Origin: Rhizobium sp. BK399 | GTDB taxonomy: Bacteria > Pseudomonadota > Alphaproteobacteria > Rhizobiales > Rhizobiaceae | Direction: 5' to 3' | Assembly (NCBI RefSeq): GCF_014194695.1 | Contig: NZ_JACIAH010000005.1 | Coordinates: 62,001-126,000 of the forward strand | Length of the DNA stretch: 64,000 nt | Shown here: positions 19,823 through 29,772 of the stretch, one piece after another | Numbering within the stretch: the stretch's first letter is position 1 | How the letters are laid out: every line of letters starts with the position of its first letter | Made by a program: the position numbers and the translations under genes | The notes under the pieces: model-generated | What the model saw: the letters and a program-made list of their open reading frames with translations, nothing else | Database searches by the model: none | What the model was told of the DNA's origin: nothing

Positions 19823-20767
19823 ATGAAACAGAAGATTCTGGTCCTTGGCGGAGCTCATATCGACAGGCGCGGACGCATTTCCGGCGACACCGTGGCCGGT
19901 GCCAGCAATCCGGGCTCATGGTTCGAGGAGCCGGGCGGCGGCGGCTTCAATGCCGCACGCAATCTGGCGCGATTGGGGTTCGAGGTGACCATGATTTCGC
20001 CCCGCGGCGGCGATCCGATCGGTGAGATGGTGAGCGAGGCAGCCGATTTTGCGGGCGTTCACGACCGCCCCTTTGTTTTTCTCGACCGGAAGACGCCGAG
20101 CTACACTGCAATCATCGAGAACGACGGAAACCTGGTGATTGCGCTTGCCGATATGGATCTCTATCGCATGTTCGTGCCGCGCCGGTTGTCGATCCGCGCT
20201 GTCCGCGAGACCTTTGCCGCGACTGATTTCATCCTCTTTGATGCCAACCTGCCGGCAGAAACGCTGGCATCGATCGTCGAGCGCGCCAAGGCTCTTAGCA
20301 AGCCGGTTGGCGCGATCGCGATCTCGCCGGCGAAGGCCGTTAAGCTGAAACCATGCATCCACGGAATCGACTATCTATTCCTCAATGAAGCCGAGGCCGC
20401 CGCGCTCACCGGCGAACGGCCAAACGACCCGGCCCACTGGCCGTCACTGCTGAGTGACATCGGTCTGCGCGGCGGCGTCGTCACGCGCGGCCAACGCGAG
20501 CTGATCGCGTTTGCAGGCCGCCGCGTTGTTGCCCTGCAGCCCGTAAATCTCGAGGGCGTCGCCGATGTCACCGGCGCCGGCGACTCGCTTGCAGCAGGCG
20601 TCATATCAGGGCTTATGCGCGGAATGCCCTTGGCCGATGCCGTGCGCGAGGGTGCGGCCGCGGCAGCCCTGACGGTGCAATCCCCACATGCGGTCAATGA
20701 AAATCTTTCTCCGGATTTGGTGAGGGAGACACTTGCCCTTGTTCCGTCGGCGAGAATTTTGCATTGA
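19823..20767 (+). CDS. psuK: PfkB-family carbohydrate kinase, probable pseudouridine kinase
   Basis: ATP-dependent phosphorylation of a nucleoside or sugar. The 314-residue ribokinase-fold protein has the N-terminal PfkB motif (EEPGGGGFNAARNLARLG) and the C-terminal signature DVTGAGDSLAAG with catalytic Asp. The gene lies 28 bp upstream of psuG, which supports pseudouridine 5'-phosphorylation as its role. A TTG start at 19808 is also possible; the ATG at 19823 is preferred on family alignment. Confidence 0.88.
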   Translation: MKQKILVLGGAHIDRRGRISGDTVAGASNPGSWFEEPGGGGFNAARNLARLGFEVTMISPRGGDPIGEMVSEAADFAGVHDRPFVFLDRKTPSYTAIIENDGNLVIALADMDLYRMFVPRRLSIRAVRETFAATDFILFDANLPAETLASIVERAKALSKPVGAIAISPAKAVKLKPCIHGIDYLFLNEAEAAALTGERPNDPAHWPSLLSDIGLRGGVVTRGQRELIAFAGRRVVALQPVNLEGVADVTGAGDSLAAGVISGLMRGMPLADAVREGAAAAALTVQSPHAVNENLSPDLVRETLALVPSARILH

Positions 20768-20795
20768 AGCCAATACAGACGAAATGGAAGAGACA

Positions 20796-21722
20796 ATGAC
20801 GAAACCGATCTCCCCCCTCCTGCCGATCGCCTACTCCAAGGAAGTCGCAAGCGCCAAGCAGCGCGGCGCGCCGATCGTGGCTCTCGAATCGACCATCATC
20901 ACCCATGGCATGCCCTACCCTGGCAATATCGAGATGGCCCGCAGCGTCGAGGCGCTCATACGCGAACAGGGTGCGGTTCCGGCTACCATCGCAGTCATCC
21001 ACGGCACGCTGCATATCGGCCTTGAGTCCGATCAGTTGGAGCAACTGGCGCAGGCGAAGGACGTCCTCAAGGTTTCGCGCGCCGATCTTGCCTTCGCGAT
21101 TGCCGAGCGCCGTCACGGTGCGACGACTGTTGCAGCCACGATGATCGCCGCGGAACGCGCTGGCATCAAGGTTTTCGCCACAGGAGGGATCGGCGGCGTC
21201 CACCGCGGGGCGGAAGAAAGCTTCGACATCTCCGCTGACCTCGAAGAACTCGGCCGCACCGGCGTCATCGTCGTTTGCGCCGGCGCCAAGGCAATCCTCG
21301 ACATTCCGAAAACTCTGGAAGTGCTCGAAACCGCTGGCGTGCCTGTCGTCACCTATGAAAGCGAGGAATTCCCGGCCTTCTGGTCGCGTGCTTCTGGATT
21401 GCGCAGTCCGCTGACGCTCAACAGCCCGGCAGCCATCGCCAATTTCCAGGCGGTGCGCGAGCAGCTCGGAATTGACGGTGGCATGCTGATTGCCAACCCG
21501 GTGCCGGAGGCAGACGAGATCCCGCGGGAGGAAATGGAAATCTACATCGAGCGCGCGCTCGACAGCGCCGAGCGCGACGAAATCAGCGGCAAGGAAGTGA
21601 CGCCTTACCTGCTCAGCACGATCTTCGATCTGACCGATGGCCAGAGTCTGAAGACCAACATCGCGCTGGTGGAAAACAATGCGCGACTGGCGGCAGAAAT
21701 TGCCGTCGCACTAGCCGGCTGA
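20796..21722 (+). CDS. psuG: Pseudouridine-5'-phosphate glycosidase
   Basis: Cleaves the C-C glycosidic bond of pseudouridine 5'-phosphate to uracil and ribose 5-phosphate. The 308 residues match the family length and show the ALESTIITHGMPYP start, GATTVAATM, and the GGIGGVHRGAE segment of the active site. GGAAGAGAC precedes the chosen ATG. With psuK it forms a two-gene pseudouridine-salvage operon; no transporter is adjacent. Confidence 0.95.
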   Translation: MTKPISPLLPIAYSKEVASAKQRGAPIVALESTIITHGMPYPGNIEMARSVEALIREQGAVPATIAVIHGTLHIGLESDQLEQLAQAKDVLKVSRADLAFAIAERRHGATTVAATMIAAERAGIKVFATGGIGGVHRGAEESFDISADLEELGRTGVIVVCAGAKAILDIPKTLEVLETAGVPVVTYESEEFPAFWSRASGLRSPLTLNSPAAIANFQAVREQLGIDGGMLIANPVPEADEIPREEMEIYIERALDSAERDEISGKEVTPYLLSTIFDLTDGQSLKTNIALVENNARLAAEIAVALAG

Positions 21723-21733
21723 TTGGTTGAAGG

Positions 21734-21755
21734 AGGGGCGCTTTGGCGCCCCTTT
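21734..21755 (+). terminator. Terminator-like hairpin after psuG
   Basis: Stem AGGGGCGC/GCGCCCCT with loop TTTG and a short T-tract. It sits between the convergent psuG and cckA genes. Confidence 0.5.
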
Positions 21756-24354
21756 AGCTGTCAAGCGTCTCCTTGACGACGACGGCAAGCTGCTTGAGGG
21801 AGAAAGGCTTCGGCAGGAAGCCGAACTTCGAATCCGGCGGCAGGTTGCGCGCAAACGCATCCTCGGCATAACCCGAAACGAAAATGAACTTCAGGTCCGG
21901 ATAATTCTTGCGCAGTTCGCGCAGTAGCGATGGACCATCCATCTCTGGCATCACGACATCCGAAACGACGATGTCAACCTTACCTTCGAGTTCGTCCATG
22001 ATATCCAGCGCCTCGACGCCGGATCCCGCCTCGTAAACCGTATAGCCGCGGGTCTCGAGCATGCGCTTGCCACCCCGACGTACCGCTTCCTCATCCTCGA
22101 CCAACAAGATGACAGCGGATCCGGTCAAATCCTCAGGTTGCTCCACAGCTGCCGGCACGGCTTCGATCGGTGTACCAGCCGCTGGCGTCACGGCGTCCAC
22201 CTCTGCTGCAACCGCCGGCTCTACGATATGGCGCGGCAGGAACACCCGGAACGTGGTCCCCTTGCCAACTTCGGACTCGGGCTGGATGAACCCGCCCGAT
22301 TGCTTGACGATGCCATAAACCATCGCGAGGCCAAGCCCCGTTCCCTTGCCCACTTCCTTCGTCGTGAAGAAGGGCTCGAAAATCTTGTCCATGATCTCAG
22401 GCGCGATGCCCGTCCCGTTGTCCGAGACCTCGACAAGGACCATGTCCTCATGCGGCATGTAGGAATAGTTGAACGCGGCCACCTCTTCCGCCGTCACGTT
22501 CTTCGTGCGAAGCGTCAGCTTGCCGCCTTGCGGCATGGCATCGCGCGCGTTGACGCAGAGGTTGATCAGCACCTGCTCGAATTGCGAAAGGTCCGTCTTC
22601 ACTGGCCAGAGATCACGACCATACTCAACGTCGAGCTTCACATTCGTACCCGACAGCAGGCGATCGACAAGCATCCTGAGGTCGCCCACCACATCGGTCA
22701 GATTGAGCACGGTCGGTCGCATCGTCTGCTTGCGCGAGAACGCCAGCAGTTGCCGCACGAGCACGGCGGCACGATTGGCGTTGCGCTTGATTTCCATCAG
22801 GTCCGCAAAGCCTGGATCGGCAGGCCGTGCCTGCAGCAGCAGATGGTCTGAGGACAGCAGGATCGCCGTCAGAACGTTGTTGAAGTCGTGCGCGATCCCA
22901 CCTGCCAGCGTGCCAACCGCATTCATCTTCTGCGTCTGGGCCATCTGCGCCTCGAGCGCCTTCTGCTCGGTCACCTCGACGGCATAGACGATCGCGGCCT
23001 CCTCCGGCGCCTCGTCGCTCTGGTCGATCACCGCATTGACGTAGAAGCGGAAGTGGCGGGCTTCATCCGTCGGCGTGCGCGAATCGATCGGCGGGATATC
23101 GCCCTGCCGGTCCTTGGCCGCCGCAAGCGCGTCTTGCAGCCTTGCCTTGTCGCTGTCCTGCACAATGACCTCAAGCAAGGCACCGTTCTCAACGTCATTG
23201 CGCGAGACGATTCCGGAAAACAGCTTCAGGAAGGGCGCGTTGGTGCGCAGGATGCGGCCTTCGCCGTCCACCGAGGCGATCGCCATCGGCGTGTTGTTGA
23301 AGAAACGCGTAAACCGCATCGCCGCGGCCGAGGCGGATTGGTCGCTTTCTCCGCTCTTCTGGCGGGTCAGCACAATCGTCCGGCTTTCTCCGGGCGCGCC
23401 GTCACGCATCGACGTGACGCTGTGAACGATCTGTGCAGGCAGGCTCTGACCGTTCATCTTCTTTAGGTCGAGATCGAGCGTCACCGTCTTCTTCAGGCCG
23501 GGATCCGCCTGCACCGACTGGATCAGCGCAAGCCCCTCGCCCGCAACAAAGTCGCCAATCGTTACCGAACCGGGCACGAATTTCGTGAGATCGATGCCGA
23601 GCCACTCGGCAAGCGTCGCGTTGAGGTAGAAAATCTCGCCCTTGCGCCCTGCCGAAAAGAACCCAGCCGGCGCATGGTCGAGATAGTCGATGGCATTCTG
23701 CAATTCCTTGAAGAACCGCTCCTGATCGTCGCGCTCTGATGTAATGTCGCTGATCTGCCAGATATGAAGCGGTTTGCGTCCTATCTCCTCGCTCCGCAGG
23801 CTCCGCGCTTTCAGACGGTACCAATGCGCTCCCGCGCCACTTGTGGCAGGGCCGAGCGACCGCAAAAGGCGGAATTCCTCGCTGCCCTCGCGGCCCTCAC
23901 GCAGTCCGTTGGAGAGGCGATAAAGCGCCTCGTTCGATTCCCGATGTCGCGACAGCAGCGCTTCAAGCGTCTGAACCTCCGTCGACTTGCGCGCGCCGGT
24001 CAATTGACCATAGGCCGCGTTCGCATAGACGATGCGGCCCTTCTCGTCGGTAATCAGCGACCCGTCGGGGTGGCTGTTCAAAAAGGCCCGCGCCAGGCTG
24101 TCCGACTGCCGCTGCGGCATGACCTCGATGAAACCGATCACCGAGGACACGAGGAAGAAGATCCCGACCATGGCCAGCACGCCGAGAACACCGAGCACCA
24201 TCTCGTTGTCTAGTGAGCGTTTGAAGACAACGAACCCGGCGGCTGCGCCAATCAAGACAAGCGCAAGCAGAATGATCCGCAAAGCCGTGCCCGTGCGCCC
24301 CCCGCGGTCCAAGAGCGGTTCGTTAAAGTCTTCGGCCTGACGCGGTTTCGTCAT
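21754..24354 (-). CDS. cckA: Hybrid sensor histidine kinase CckA
   Basis: Top of the CckA-ChpT-CtrA/CpdR cell-cycle phosphorelay. The 866-residue protein has two N-terminal membrane segments (~25-45 and ~52-76), PAS-like domains (about 90-460), and a HisKA domain with the phospho-acceptor in GGIAHDFNN. These are followed by an HATPase domain ([26 protein letters not shown]) and a C-terminal receiver ([28 protein letters not shown]). It is divergent from the FliO-like gene. Domain order and the adjacent genes match CckA of rhizobia. Confidence 0.95.
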   Translation of the reverse strand: MTKPRQAEDFNEPLLDRGGRTGTALRIILLALVLIGAAAGFVVFKRSLDNEMVLGVLGVLAMVGIFFLVSSVIGFIEVMPQRQSDSLARAFLNSHPDGSLITDEKGRIVYANAAYGQLTGARKSTEVQTLEALLSRHRESNEALYRLSNGLREGREGSEEFRLLRSLGPATSGAGAHWYRLKARSLRSEEIGRKPLHIWQISDITSERDDQERFFKELQNAIDYLDHAPAGFFSAGRKGEIFYLNATLAEWLGIDLTKFVPGSVTIGDFVAGEGLALIQSVQADPGLKKTVTLDLDLKKMNGQSLPAQIVHSVTSMRDGAPGESRTIVLTRQKSGESDQSASAAAMRFTRFFNNTPMAIASVDGEGRILRTNAPFLKLFSGIVSRNDVENGALLEVIVQDSDKARLQDALAAAKDRQGDIPPIDSRTPTDEARHFRFYVNAVIDQSDEAPEEAAIVYAVEVTEQKALEAQMAQTQKMNAVGTLAGGIAHDFNNVLTAILLSSDHLLLQARPADPGFADLMEIKRNANRAAVLVRQLLAFSRKQTMRPTVLNLTDVVGDLRMLVDRLLSGTNVKLDVEYGRDLWPVKTDLSQFEQVLINLCVNARDAMPQGGKLTLRTKNVTAEEVAAFNYSYMPHEDMVLVEVSDNGTGIAPEIMDKIFEPFFTTKEVGKGTGLGLAMVYGIVKQSGGFIQPESEVGKGTTFRVFLPRHIVEPAVAAEVDAVTPAAGTPIEAVPAAVEQPEDLTGSAVILLVEDEEAVRRGGKRMLETRGYTVYEAGSGVEALDIMDELEGKVDIVVSDVVMPEMDGPSLLRELRKNYPDLKFIFVSGYAEDAFARNLPPDSKFGFLPKPFSLKQLAVVVKETLDS

Positions 24355-24640
24355 CTATTCCCTCGCATGGCCTGCCGGGCTTCGGTCGTAACAGGGAGAC
24401 AAAGCAGGAATCAGGCGCCTTTTCTTCTTACCAATTTGCGGTCTCCGCAAAAACACTGGTCTCCATGAAGACTGATTGAATTCACAGCGAAGAGCGCCAA
24501 TTTCGCCATTAAAATGCGTTGTTAAGAAAACATGTTCGAATTCCACTTCGGGTTGGGATGACTGGACAAGGCCGTCGCGACTTGTCTACGAAGTGGTAAT
24601 ATCGCGATGTGGTGCAAAACCGCGAAGGGAGTAAACCAAG

Positions 24641-25672
24641 ATGTTCGATGATCTCATGGGAGCTTACGGAAGCCGCTTCCTTCTTGCCGCTGGCGGCGTC
24701 GGCCTAGCTCTGTTGCTGCTGATTGTCGTACTCTTGATCGTCCGTAGCCGCGCGCCTTCGCCCTTCGTCCGTGGTGGTCGCAATCGCCAACCACGGCTGC
24801 AGGTTCTCGATGCCGCCGCCGTCGATGCGCGGAGGCGCCTCGTCCTCGTTCGCCGTGACGACGTCGAGCATTTGATCATGATCGGCGGTCCGACCGATAT
24901 CGTGATCGAGAGCCGCATTGGCGAGGCTGCAGACAAGGCGCTATCGGCCGAGATAGCGAATCAATCTGCACTCGTTCCTGCTCCAGCACCGCCAGCGCCC
25001 CCGCAGATCGAGATGGCACCGGAACCGCTAGCGCCCGCTCGTATTGCGCCTGCCGAAGTCCAGAATGCACGGCCGGTCCTTAGCCACACGCCGACCGAAC
25101 CTCCCGCCGTCGAGCGTGCGCCGATTGAAGCGCGCCCTGAACCGATGAGCGCCCCCTCGTCCGCGTCGCCGCCGCCAGTTGCTGCCGAACGTGAGCGCGC
25201 CCCGCGTCCAGCACCGTCGTTCGAACCACGTCAGGCACCCTCGTTCGAACCACGCCCGGAACCACGACCGGCGCCTGCCCCGATCGAAGCTTCAGCCGCC
25301 GCTGATATCCTTGATTCGGCCCGCCAGCGTGTGCTGCCGCAACAGCGCATCGAGCCGCAGATCACCCCATCGCCCATCCGAAGCGCTCCTGCGCCCGTGC
25401 AGCCCTCGTCGGCGTTCGTTGAAGTGGGAACACTGGCGCCAGCAGTACAGCCGAGCGACTTTCAGCGCATTCTCGAGGAGGAAATGACCAGCACGCTTGC
25501 CGCCGAGCGCATCGTACCGGCACCGCAGGCACCTGCACCGCGGCCAAGTCCAGCACCCGGCAACCAACCTCGCCGCGATCCTGAAATGGCCCCGATTACC
25601 GGTGCGGATGCTGCTCTTCAAAACGAAGTCGCACGCATCTTCGGTGAAATGAGCGTCAATCGCGACAAATAG
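24641..25672 (+). CDS. FliO-like membrane protein with long Pro/Ala-rich tail
   Basis: A 343-residue protein. A single membrane segment (about 13-35) follows a short periplasmic N-terminus. A compact FliO-type domain (about 52-95: RLQVLDAAAVDARRRLVLVRRDDVEHLIMIGG) comes next, then about 220 residues of low-complexity Pro/Ala/Glu-rich sequence, and a short conserved end (NEVARIFGEMSV). FliO helps assemble the flagellar export gate, but no flagellar genes are here and the tail is unlike FliO. Conservation next to cckA suggests a cell-cycle or envelope role. AAGGGAG lies upstream of the ATG. Confidence 0.7.
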   Translation: MFDDLMGAYGSRFLLAAGGVGLALLLLIVVLLIVRSRAPSPFVRGGRNRQPRLQVLDAAAVDARRRLVLVRRDDVEHLIMIGGPTDIVIESRIGEAADKALSAEIANQSALVPAPAPPAPPQIEMAPEPLAPARIAPAEVQNARPVLSHTPTEPPAVERAPIEARPEPMSAPSSASPPPVAAERERAPRPAPSFEPRQAPSFEPRPEPRPAPAPIEASAAADILDSARQRVLPQQRIEPQITPSPIRSAPAPVQPSSAFVEVGTLAPAVQPSDFQRILEEEMTSTLAAERIVPAPQAPAPRPSPAPGNQPRRDPEMAPITGADAALQNEVARIFGEMSVNRDK

Positions 25673-25689
25673 TCGATCGACGCACAAGT

Positions 25690-25725
25690 AAAAAAGGGCA
25701 CCGCGGAAACCGTGGTGCCCTTTTT
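25690..25725. terminator. Bidirectional intrinsic terminator
   Basis: Long stem AAAAAGGGCACCGCGG/CCGTGGTGCCCTTTTT with a 3-nt loop and T-runs on both strands. It serves the convergent FliO-like gene and dksA. Confidence 0.92.
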
Positions 25726-25743
25726 CTTGTCGGCATTTCGGGA

Positions 25744-26163
25744 TTATTCGTCCCGGTAGACCTTTTCCCGGCGCTCGTGCCGTTCCTGGGCTTCGATCGA
25801 GAGCGTTGCAATCGGTCGAGCGTCAAGCCGCTTGAGGCCGATTGGTTCGCCGGTTTCCTCGCAATAGCCGTAGGTGCCGTCTTCGATACGTTGCAGTGCT
25901 GCGTCGATCTTGGAAATCAGCTTTCTCTGGCGGTCGCGGGCTCGAAGTTCGATGGCCCGGTCGGTTTCAGACGATGCCCTGTCAGCAAGGTCCGGATGGT
26001 TTGCGCTTTCCTCTGCCAGGTGGTCGAGGGTTTCGCGCGCCTCTCTGAGAATATCATTCTTCCAGGCCACCAGCTTGGCTCTGAAATAAGCCCGCTGATT
26101 ACCGTTCATGAACTCTTCCTCTTCCGAGGGTACGTAGTTGCTAAGATCGATCTTCTCACTCAA
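25744..26163 (-). CDS. dksA: RNA polymerase-binding transcription factor DksA (single-cysteine form)
   Basis: Binds the RNA polymerase secondary channel and, with ppGpp, adjusts transcription. The 139-residue protein has the coiled-coil arm and the C-terminal finger region YGYCEETGEPIGLKRL. Only one of the four zinc-ligand cysteines of classical DksA is present. That recalls the C-x2-T arrangement of zinc-independent DksA2-type proteins. The TTG at 26163 is chosen over an ATG at 26184 because CAGGAGAAT lies at proper spacing before the TTG and the protein then begins with SEKIDLSNYVPS, as in rhizobial homologues. Confidence 0.92.
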   Translation of the reverse strand: MSEKIDLSNYVPSEEEEFMNGNQRAYFRAKLVAWKNDILREARETLDHLAEESANHPDLADRASSETDRAIELRARDRQRKLISKIDAALQRIEDGTYGYCEETGEPIGLKRLDARPIATLSIEAQERHERREKVYRDE

Positions 26164-26436
26164 CGCGATTCTCCTGAAGAACATCTCATCTGGCGGGTGT
26201 ATATCGCGAGCACTGCGGTTGATTCAAGCCAAATACGCTAGGTAAACAGTTTTTTAAATCTGTCATATTTTTACGCTAACAGACTATTTTCTCACCACTA
26301 TTCCGACGAGCACGTGTTTCGCTCCCGGTAACCCCACACTTTCCTACCCTGGATTTAGCGGCGACTCCTGCCGGCACGGTTGACGCGCGGGCCGCTCACC
26401 CGCTACTGAAAAAGTCCCTTCGACGTGGATTTTCCT

Positions 26437-26934
26437 ATGGCTGCAATCACGCCTCCGCCCTCCCGGATTTATCTGCTGCGGCACGCCGAAGCTGCCTGGG
26501 CCGCACCTGGACAACGTGATTTCGACCGCCCGCTGAACGACAAGGGCTATGCGGACGCTGAGATCGTCGCCGACAAGGCTGCCGACAAAGGCTACAGGCC
26601 GGATCTGCTTCTGAGCTCCACAGCTGCGCGTTGCCGGGACACTGCTGATGCCGTGCATCGGGCCATGGGCTCTACGCTTGACCTCCGGTTTGTCGACGCC
26701 CTCTACAATGCCTCGCCGGAGGTCTACCTTGAGATCATCGACGCACAAGAAACCATCAATTCAGTAATGCTTGTCGGCCATAACCCAACGATGGAACAGA
26801 CGCTCGAAGCGTTGATTGGGCACGAGGCGCTCTGTCAGGCGCTGCCGACCGGCTTTCCGACGGCCGGCCTTGCGGTTCTGGACTATGACGGCGGGTTGCC
26901 AGGCTGGCGTCTCGTTGATTTTGTGATCGACTAA
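26437..26934 (+). CDS. SixA-like phosphohistidine phosphatase (histidine phosphatase family)
   Basis: A 165-residue protein with the catalytic LRHAEA motif at the N-terminus and a second histidine in LVGHNPTME. The short branch resembles SixA, which dephosphorylates phosphohistidine on Hpt domains or PTS proteins. That could be relevant given CckA and a lone Hpt protein in the window, but the link is inference. A GTG at 26425 is an alternative start. Confidence 0.83.
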   Translation: MAAITPPPSRIYLLRHAEAAWAAPGQRDFDRPLNDKGYADAEIVADKAADKGYRPDLLLSSTAARCRDTADAVHRAMGSTLDLRFVDALYNASPEVYLEIIDAQETINSVMLVGHNPTMEQTLEALIGHEALCQALPTGFPTAGLAVLDYDGGLPGWRLVDFVID

Positions 26935-27010
26935 GGTCTTTTCGCGGAACGTCTTTTCGCGTCGACCTGCGGTCCCTATATGGCTTGTCACGATCCACCG
27001 GAATTCCGCC

Positions 27011-28486
27011 TTGCCGCCCAGCCTGACCTCCTTTTCCGACGACGCGCGCATTGCCCTGGACAATTTTGCCGACCGGGCGTCGGGCCTGATCAATCCCACC
27101 GTGCGCCTCGGCGTGACCGGCTTGTCGCGTTCCGGCAAGACGGTCTTCATCTCATCTCTGGTCCACAACCTTCTGCACGGCGGTCGTCTGCCACTCTTCG
27201 AACCCGTCCAGTCCGGTCGTGTTTCGGCGGTGCGGCTTGAGCAGCAACCGGACGATGCAGTGCCGCGCTTCCAGTACGAGGATCACATTCGCTCCCTCGT
27301 CAAGGATCGCGTATGGCCGGACTCGACGCGGGCGATCTCCGAACTGCGCATCACGTTGGACTATCAGAGCGCAAGCGGCTGGAACCGGCTGTTCTCGCCA
27401 GGCAGACTATCAATCGATATCGTCGACTATCCCGGCGAATGGCTCCTCGATCTGCCGCTGCTCGCAAAGGACTACCGGACATTCAGCGAAGAGACGATCG
27501 GCTTGGCGGAAGCCGGCATTCGCGCAGAGCTTTCGCAAGCTTGGTTGGCGCTCACTCACGCCACCGACGTCACTGCTTCGGCCGACGAGATGCGCGCGCG
27601 CGACCTCGCCACCGCCTTTTCTGATTATCTCAAGGCCTGCAAAGCCGACGAACGCTCGCTCTCGACGCTTCCGCCGGGCCGCTTCCTGCTGCCGGGAGAT
27701 CTCGATGGCTCGCCGGCCCTAACCTTTGCACCGCTCGCACTTCCGCCGGAAGCTAAGCCCCAAAAGGGGTCCATTTGGGCAATGATGGAGCGACGCTATG
27801 AGGCCTATAAGTCCGTCGTCGTGAAGCCCTTTTTTCGCGAGCACTTCGCCCGCCTCGATAGACAGATCGTGCTCGTCGATGCCTTGCAGGCCATCAACCG
27901 TGGCCCGGAGGCGGTACAGGACCTCGAACGAGCCCTGACGGACGTTCTGGCTTGCTTCCGCCCAGGCACGAATTCCTGGTTATCCTCATTGCTCGGCCGC
28001 CGGATCGACCGCGTTCTCGTCGCGGCGACGAAGGCCGACCATCTGCACCACGAAAGCCATGATCGGCTTGACGCCCTCACCCGCCGCCTGGTCGATCGCG
28101 CGGTGCATCGGATTGGCATGGCCGGCGCGGGCATTGATGTCATGGCGCTCGCATCGGTCCGCGCCACTCGCGAAGCCACTGTGAAACGCGACGGCCATGA
28201 CCTCCCGGTCATCGTTGGAACACCAATCGAGGGCGAAACCATCGGCGGAGAGCGCTTTGACGGTCAAAAGAAGACGGCGATCTTTCCCGGCGACCTGCCC
28301 GCGGATCCCGAGAGCCTGTTCGAGCGGATCGAATCGGGAGACAGCGATGTTTCCCTGCCCGATGTGAGCGTAGTGCGTTTCCGTCCGCCCCACCTTGAGG
28401 AAACGGGTGGCGGCATAACGCTCTCGGTTCCGCATATCCGCCTGGACCGTGCCATGCAATTTCTGTTCGGAGATCGCCTCGCATGA
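27011..28486 (+). CDS. YcjX-family P-loop GTPase-like protein
   Basis: A 491-residue protein of the YcjX/DUF463 family with Walker A GLSRSGKT at about 38-45, a DYPGEW switch motif, and VAATKADH as a NKxD-like base-recognition motif. YcjX-type proteins are stress-induced in gammaproteobacteria, and their activity is little known. The start is TTG (27011). Its last codon overlaps the start of the DUF697 gene by four bases. Confidence 0.88.
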   Translation: MPPSLTSFSDDARIALDNFADRASGLINPTVRLGVTGLSRSGKTVFISSLVHNLLHGGRLPLFEPVQSGRVSAVRLEQQPDDAVPRFQYEDHIRSLVKDRVWPDSTRAISELRITLDYQSASGWNRLFSPGRLSIDIVDYPGEWLLDLPLLAKDYRTFSEETIGLAEAGIRAELSQAWLALTHATDVTASADEMRARDLATAFSDYLKACKADERSLSTLPPGRFLLPGDLDGSPALTFAPLALPPEAKPQKGSIWAMMERRYEAYKSVVVKPFFREHFARLDRQIVLVDALQAINRGPEAVQDLERALTDVLACFRPGTNSWLSSLLGRRIDRVLVAATKADHLHHESHDRLDALTRRLVDRAVHRIGMAGAGIDVMALASVRATREATVKRDGHDLPVIVGTPIEGETIGGERFDGQKKTAIFPGDLPADPESLFERIESGDSDVSLPDVSVVRFRPPHLEETGGGITLSVPHIRLDRAMQFLFGDRLA

Positions 28487-29562
28487 TCAAGCCACCGTCC
28501 GAACGCCCCACACCTCGCGCGCCGGCCGCCTTTTCTTATGAAGAGGATACACCGGCTCGACCAGCGATCGAGACCAAACACCGCCCGCGGCGGCCCGGCA
28601 GCTTCACCGACGATGTCGTGCTGACCGCCGACGAGGATGACCCATTCCTTAGTCCCGAAAAGGATGTCGCGCCAATTCCGGTCGCAATCACGCGCAGGCG
28701 CGGCGCGTCGTTTGGGAAAATCGCGGCTGCCGCGTTCGGCATTCTTTTCTCGCTCGCTTTCGGCCTCTGGACCGATAGCCTTATCCGCAATCTCTTCAGT
28801 CGCGCCGACTGGCTGGGCTATGCGGCGCTTGCTGCGCTCGGAATTGGCCTCTTGGCGGTGATCGCCATCGTTATCCGTGAAACAGCCGGCCTGATGCGGT
28901 TAGCAGCCGTGCAGGAAATCAAGACGGAGGCCGAGGCCGCCATTGTTGAGCCGAAGCCGGCGAAGGCACGCGCACTGGTCAAGCGCCTCGAGACCCTGCT
29001 TTCCAGCAAACCTGAAACTGCCAAGGGCAGAGCGACACTGACGGCGGCAGAGGGCGATATTATCGACGCACCGCAGCTGATCGCTCTCGCCGAACGGGAG
29101 CTTCTGGCGCCGCTCGATCGGCAGGCACGCGCGTTGATCGTCAACGCATCGAAGCGCGTCTCTATCGTCACCGCCGTCAGCCCGCGCGCGATCGTCGACC
29201 TGCTGTACGTGCTTTATGAGGCCGCTCGGCTGGTCCGAGCTATGGCGGAGCTCTATGGTGGACGACCGGGGACGCTGGGGATGATCCGACTGATGCGGGA
29301 CGTGCTGGCGCATCTTGCCGTGACCGGCTCGATCGCCGTCGGCGATAGTCTGGTGCAGCAGGTGCTTGGGCACGGACTGGCATCGAAACTGTCCGCGCGA
29401 CTCGGCGAAGGCGTCATCAACGGGCTTATGACCGCCCGCATCGGGATCGCCGCGATGGATCTCTGCCGTCCGCTTTCCTTCCACGCGCTGAAGCGTCCGG
29501 GAATCGGCGACTTCATCGGCGATCTAACGCCGTCCATGACGTCGCGCGACAAGAGTTCTTGA
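28483..29562 (+). CDS. YcjF/TIGR01620-type membrane protein (DUF697)
   Basis: A 359-residue inner-membrane protein. A disordered, charged N-terminus (1-75) is followed by two membrane segments (~85-105 and ~110-130) and a DUF697-type C-terminal region with further weakly hydrophobic helices. The ATG overlaps the ycjX stop (ATGA), so the two are translationally coupled, as in the gammaproteobacterial ycjX-ycjF pair. Function unknown. Confidence 0.85.
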   Translation: MIKPPSERPTPRAPAAFSYEEDTPARPAIETKHRPRRPGSFTDDVVLTADEDDPFLSPEKDVAPIPVAITRRRGASFGKIAAAAFGILFSLAFGLWTDSLIRNLFSRADWLGYAALAALGIGLLAVIAIVIRETAGLMRLAAVQEIKTEAEAAIVEPKPAKARALVKRLETLLSSKPETAKGRATLTAAEGDIIDAPQLIALAERELLAPLDRQARALIVNASKRVSIVTAVSPRAIVDLLYVLYEAARLVRAMAELYGGRPGTLGMIRLMRDVLAHLAVTGSIAVGDSLVQQVLGHGLASKLSARLGEGVINGLMTARIGIAAMDLCRPLSFHALKRPGIGDFIGDLTPSMTSRDKSS

Positions 29563-29772
29563 GAATTGACAGTTTTCTAACGCTTGCCAGGCGCTGAACG
29601 GCGTGGGAAAATACTTGCTACGAATTCAACAGGGTAGCGTCCCGATCAGGACGATCGGCACCTGCGAGACGCCCTGAAATTCAGCGCTTTTCGGCCCGCA
29701 AGAAACCAACCATTAACCATTCTGCGGCAAAACTTGGAACCAGTTAAGCGATGGTGTCGCTAGGGAAAATCC

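Noticed and set aside
24355..24640. CtrA site in the cckA/FliO-like intergenic region
   Set aside because: TTAA and TTAAG half-sites there are separated by 9 bp, outside the usual spacing.
29563..29772. CtrA-like sites in the gap before the secreted-protein gene (TTAACC and GTTAAG)
   Set aside because: The half-sites are not at 6-7 bp spacing, so no full site can be drawn.
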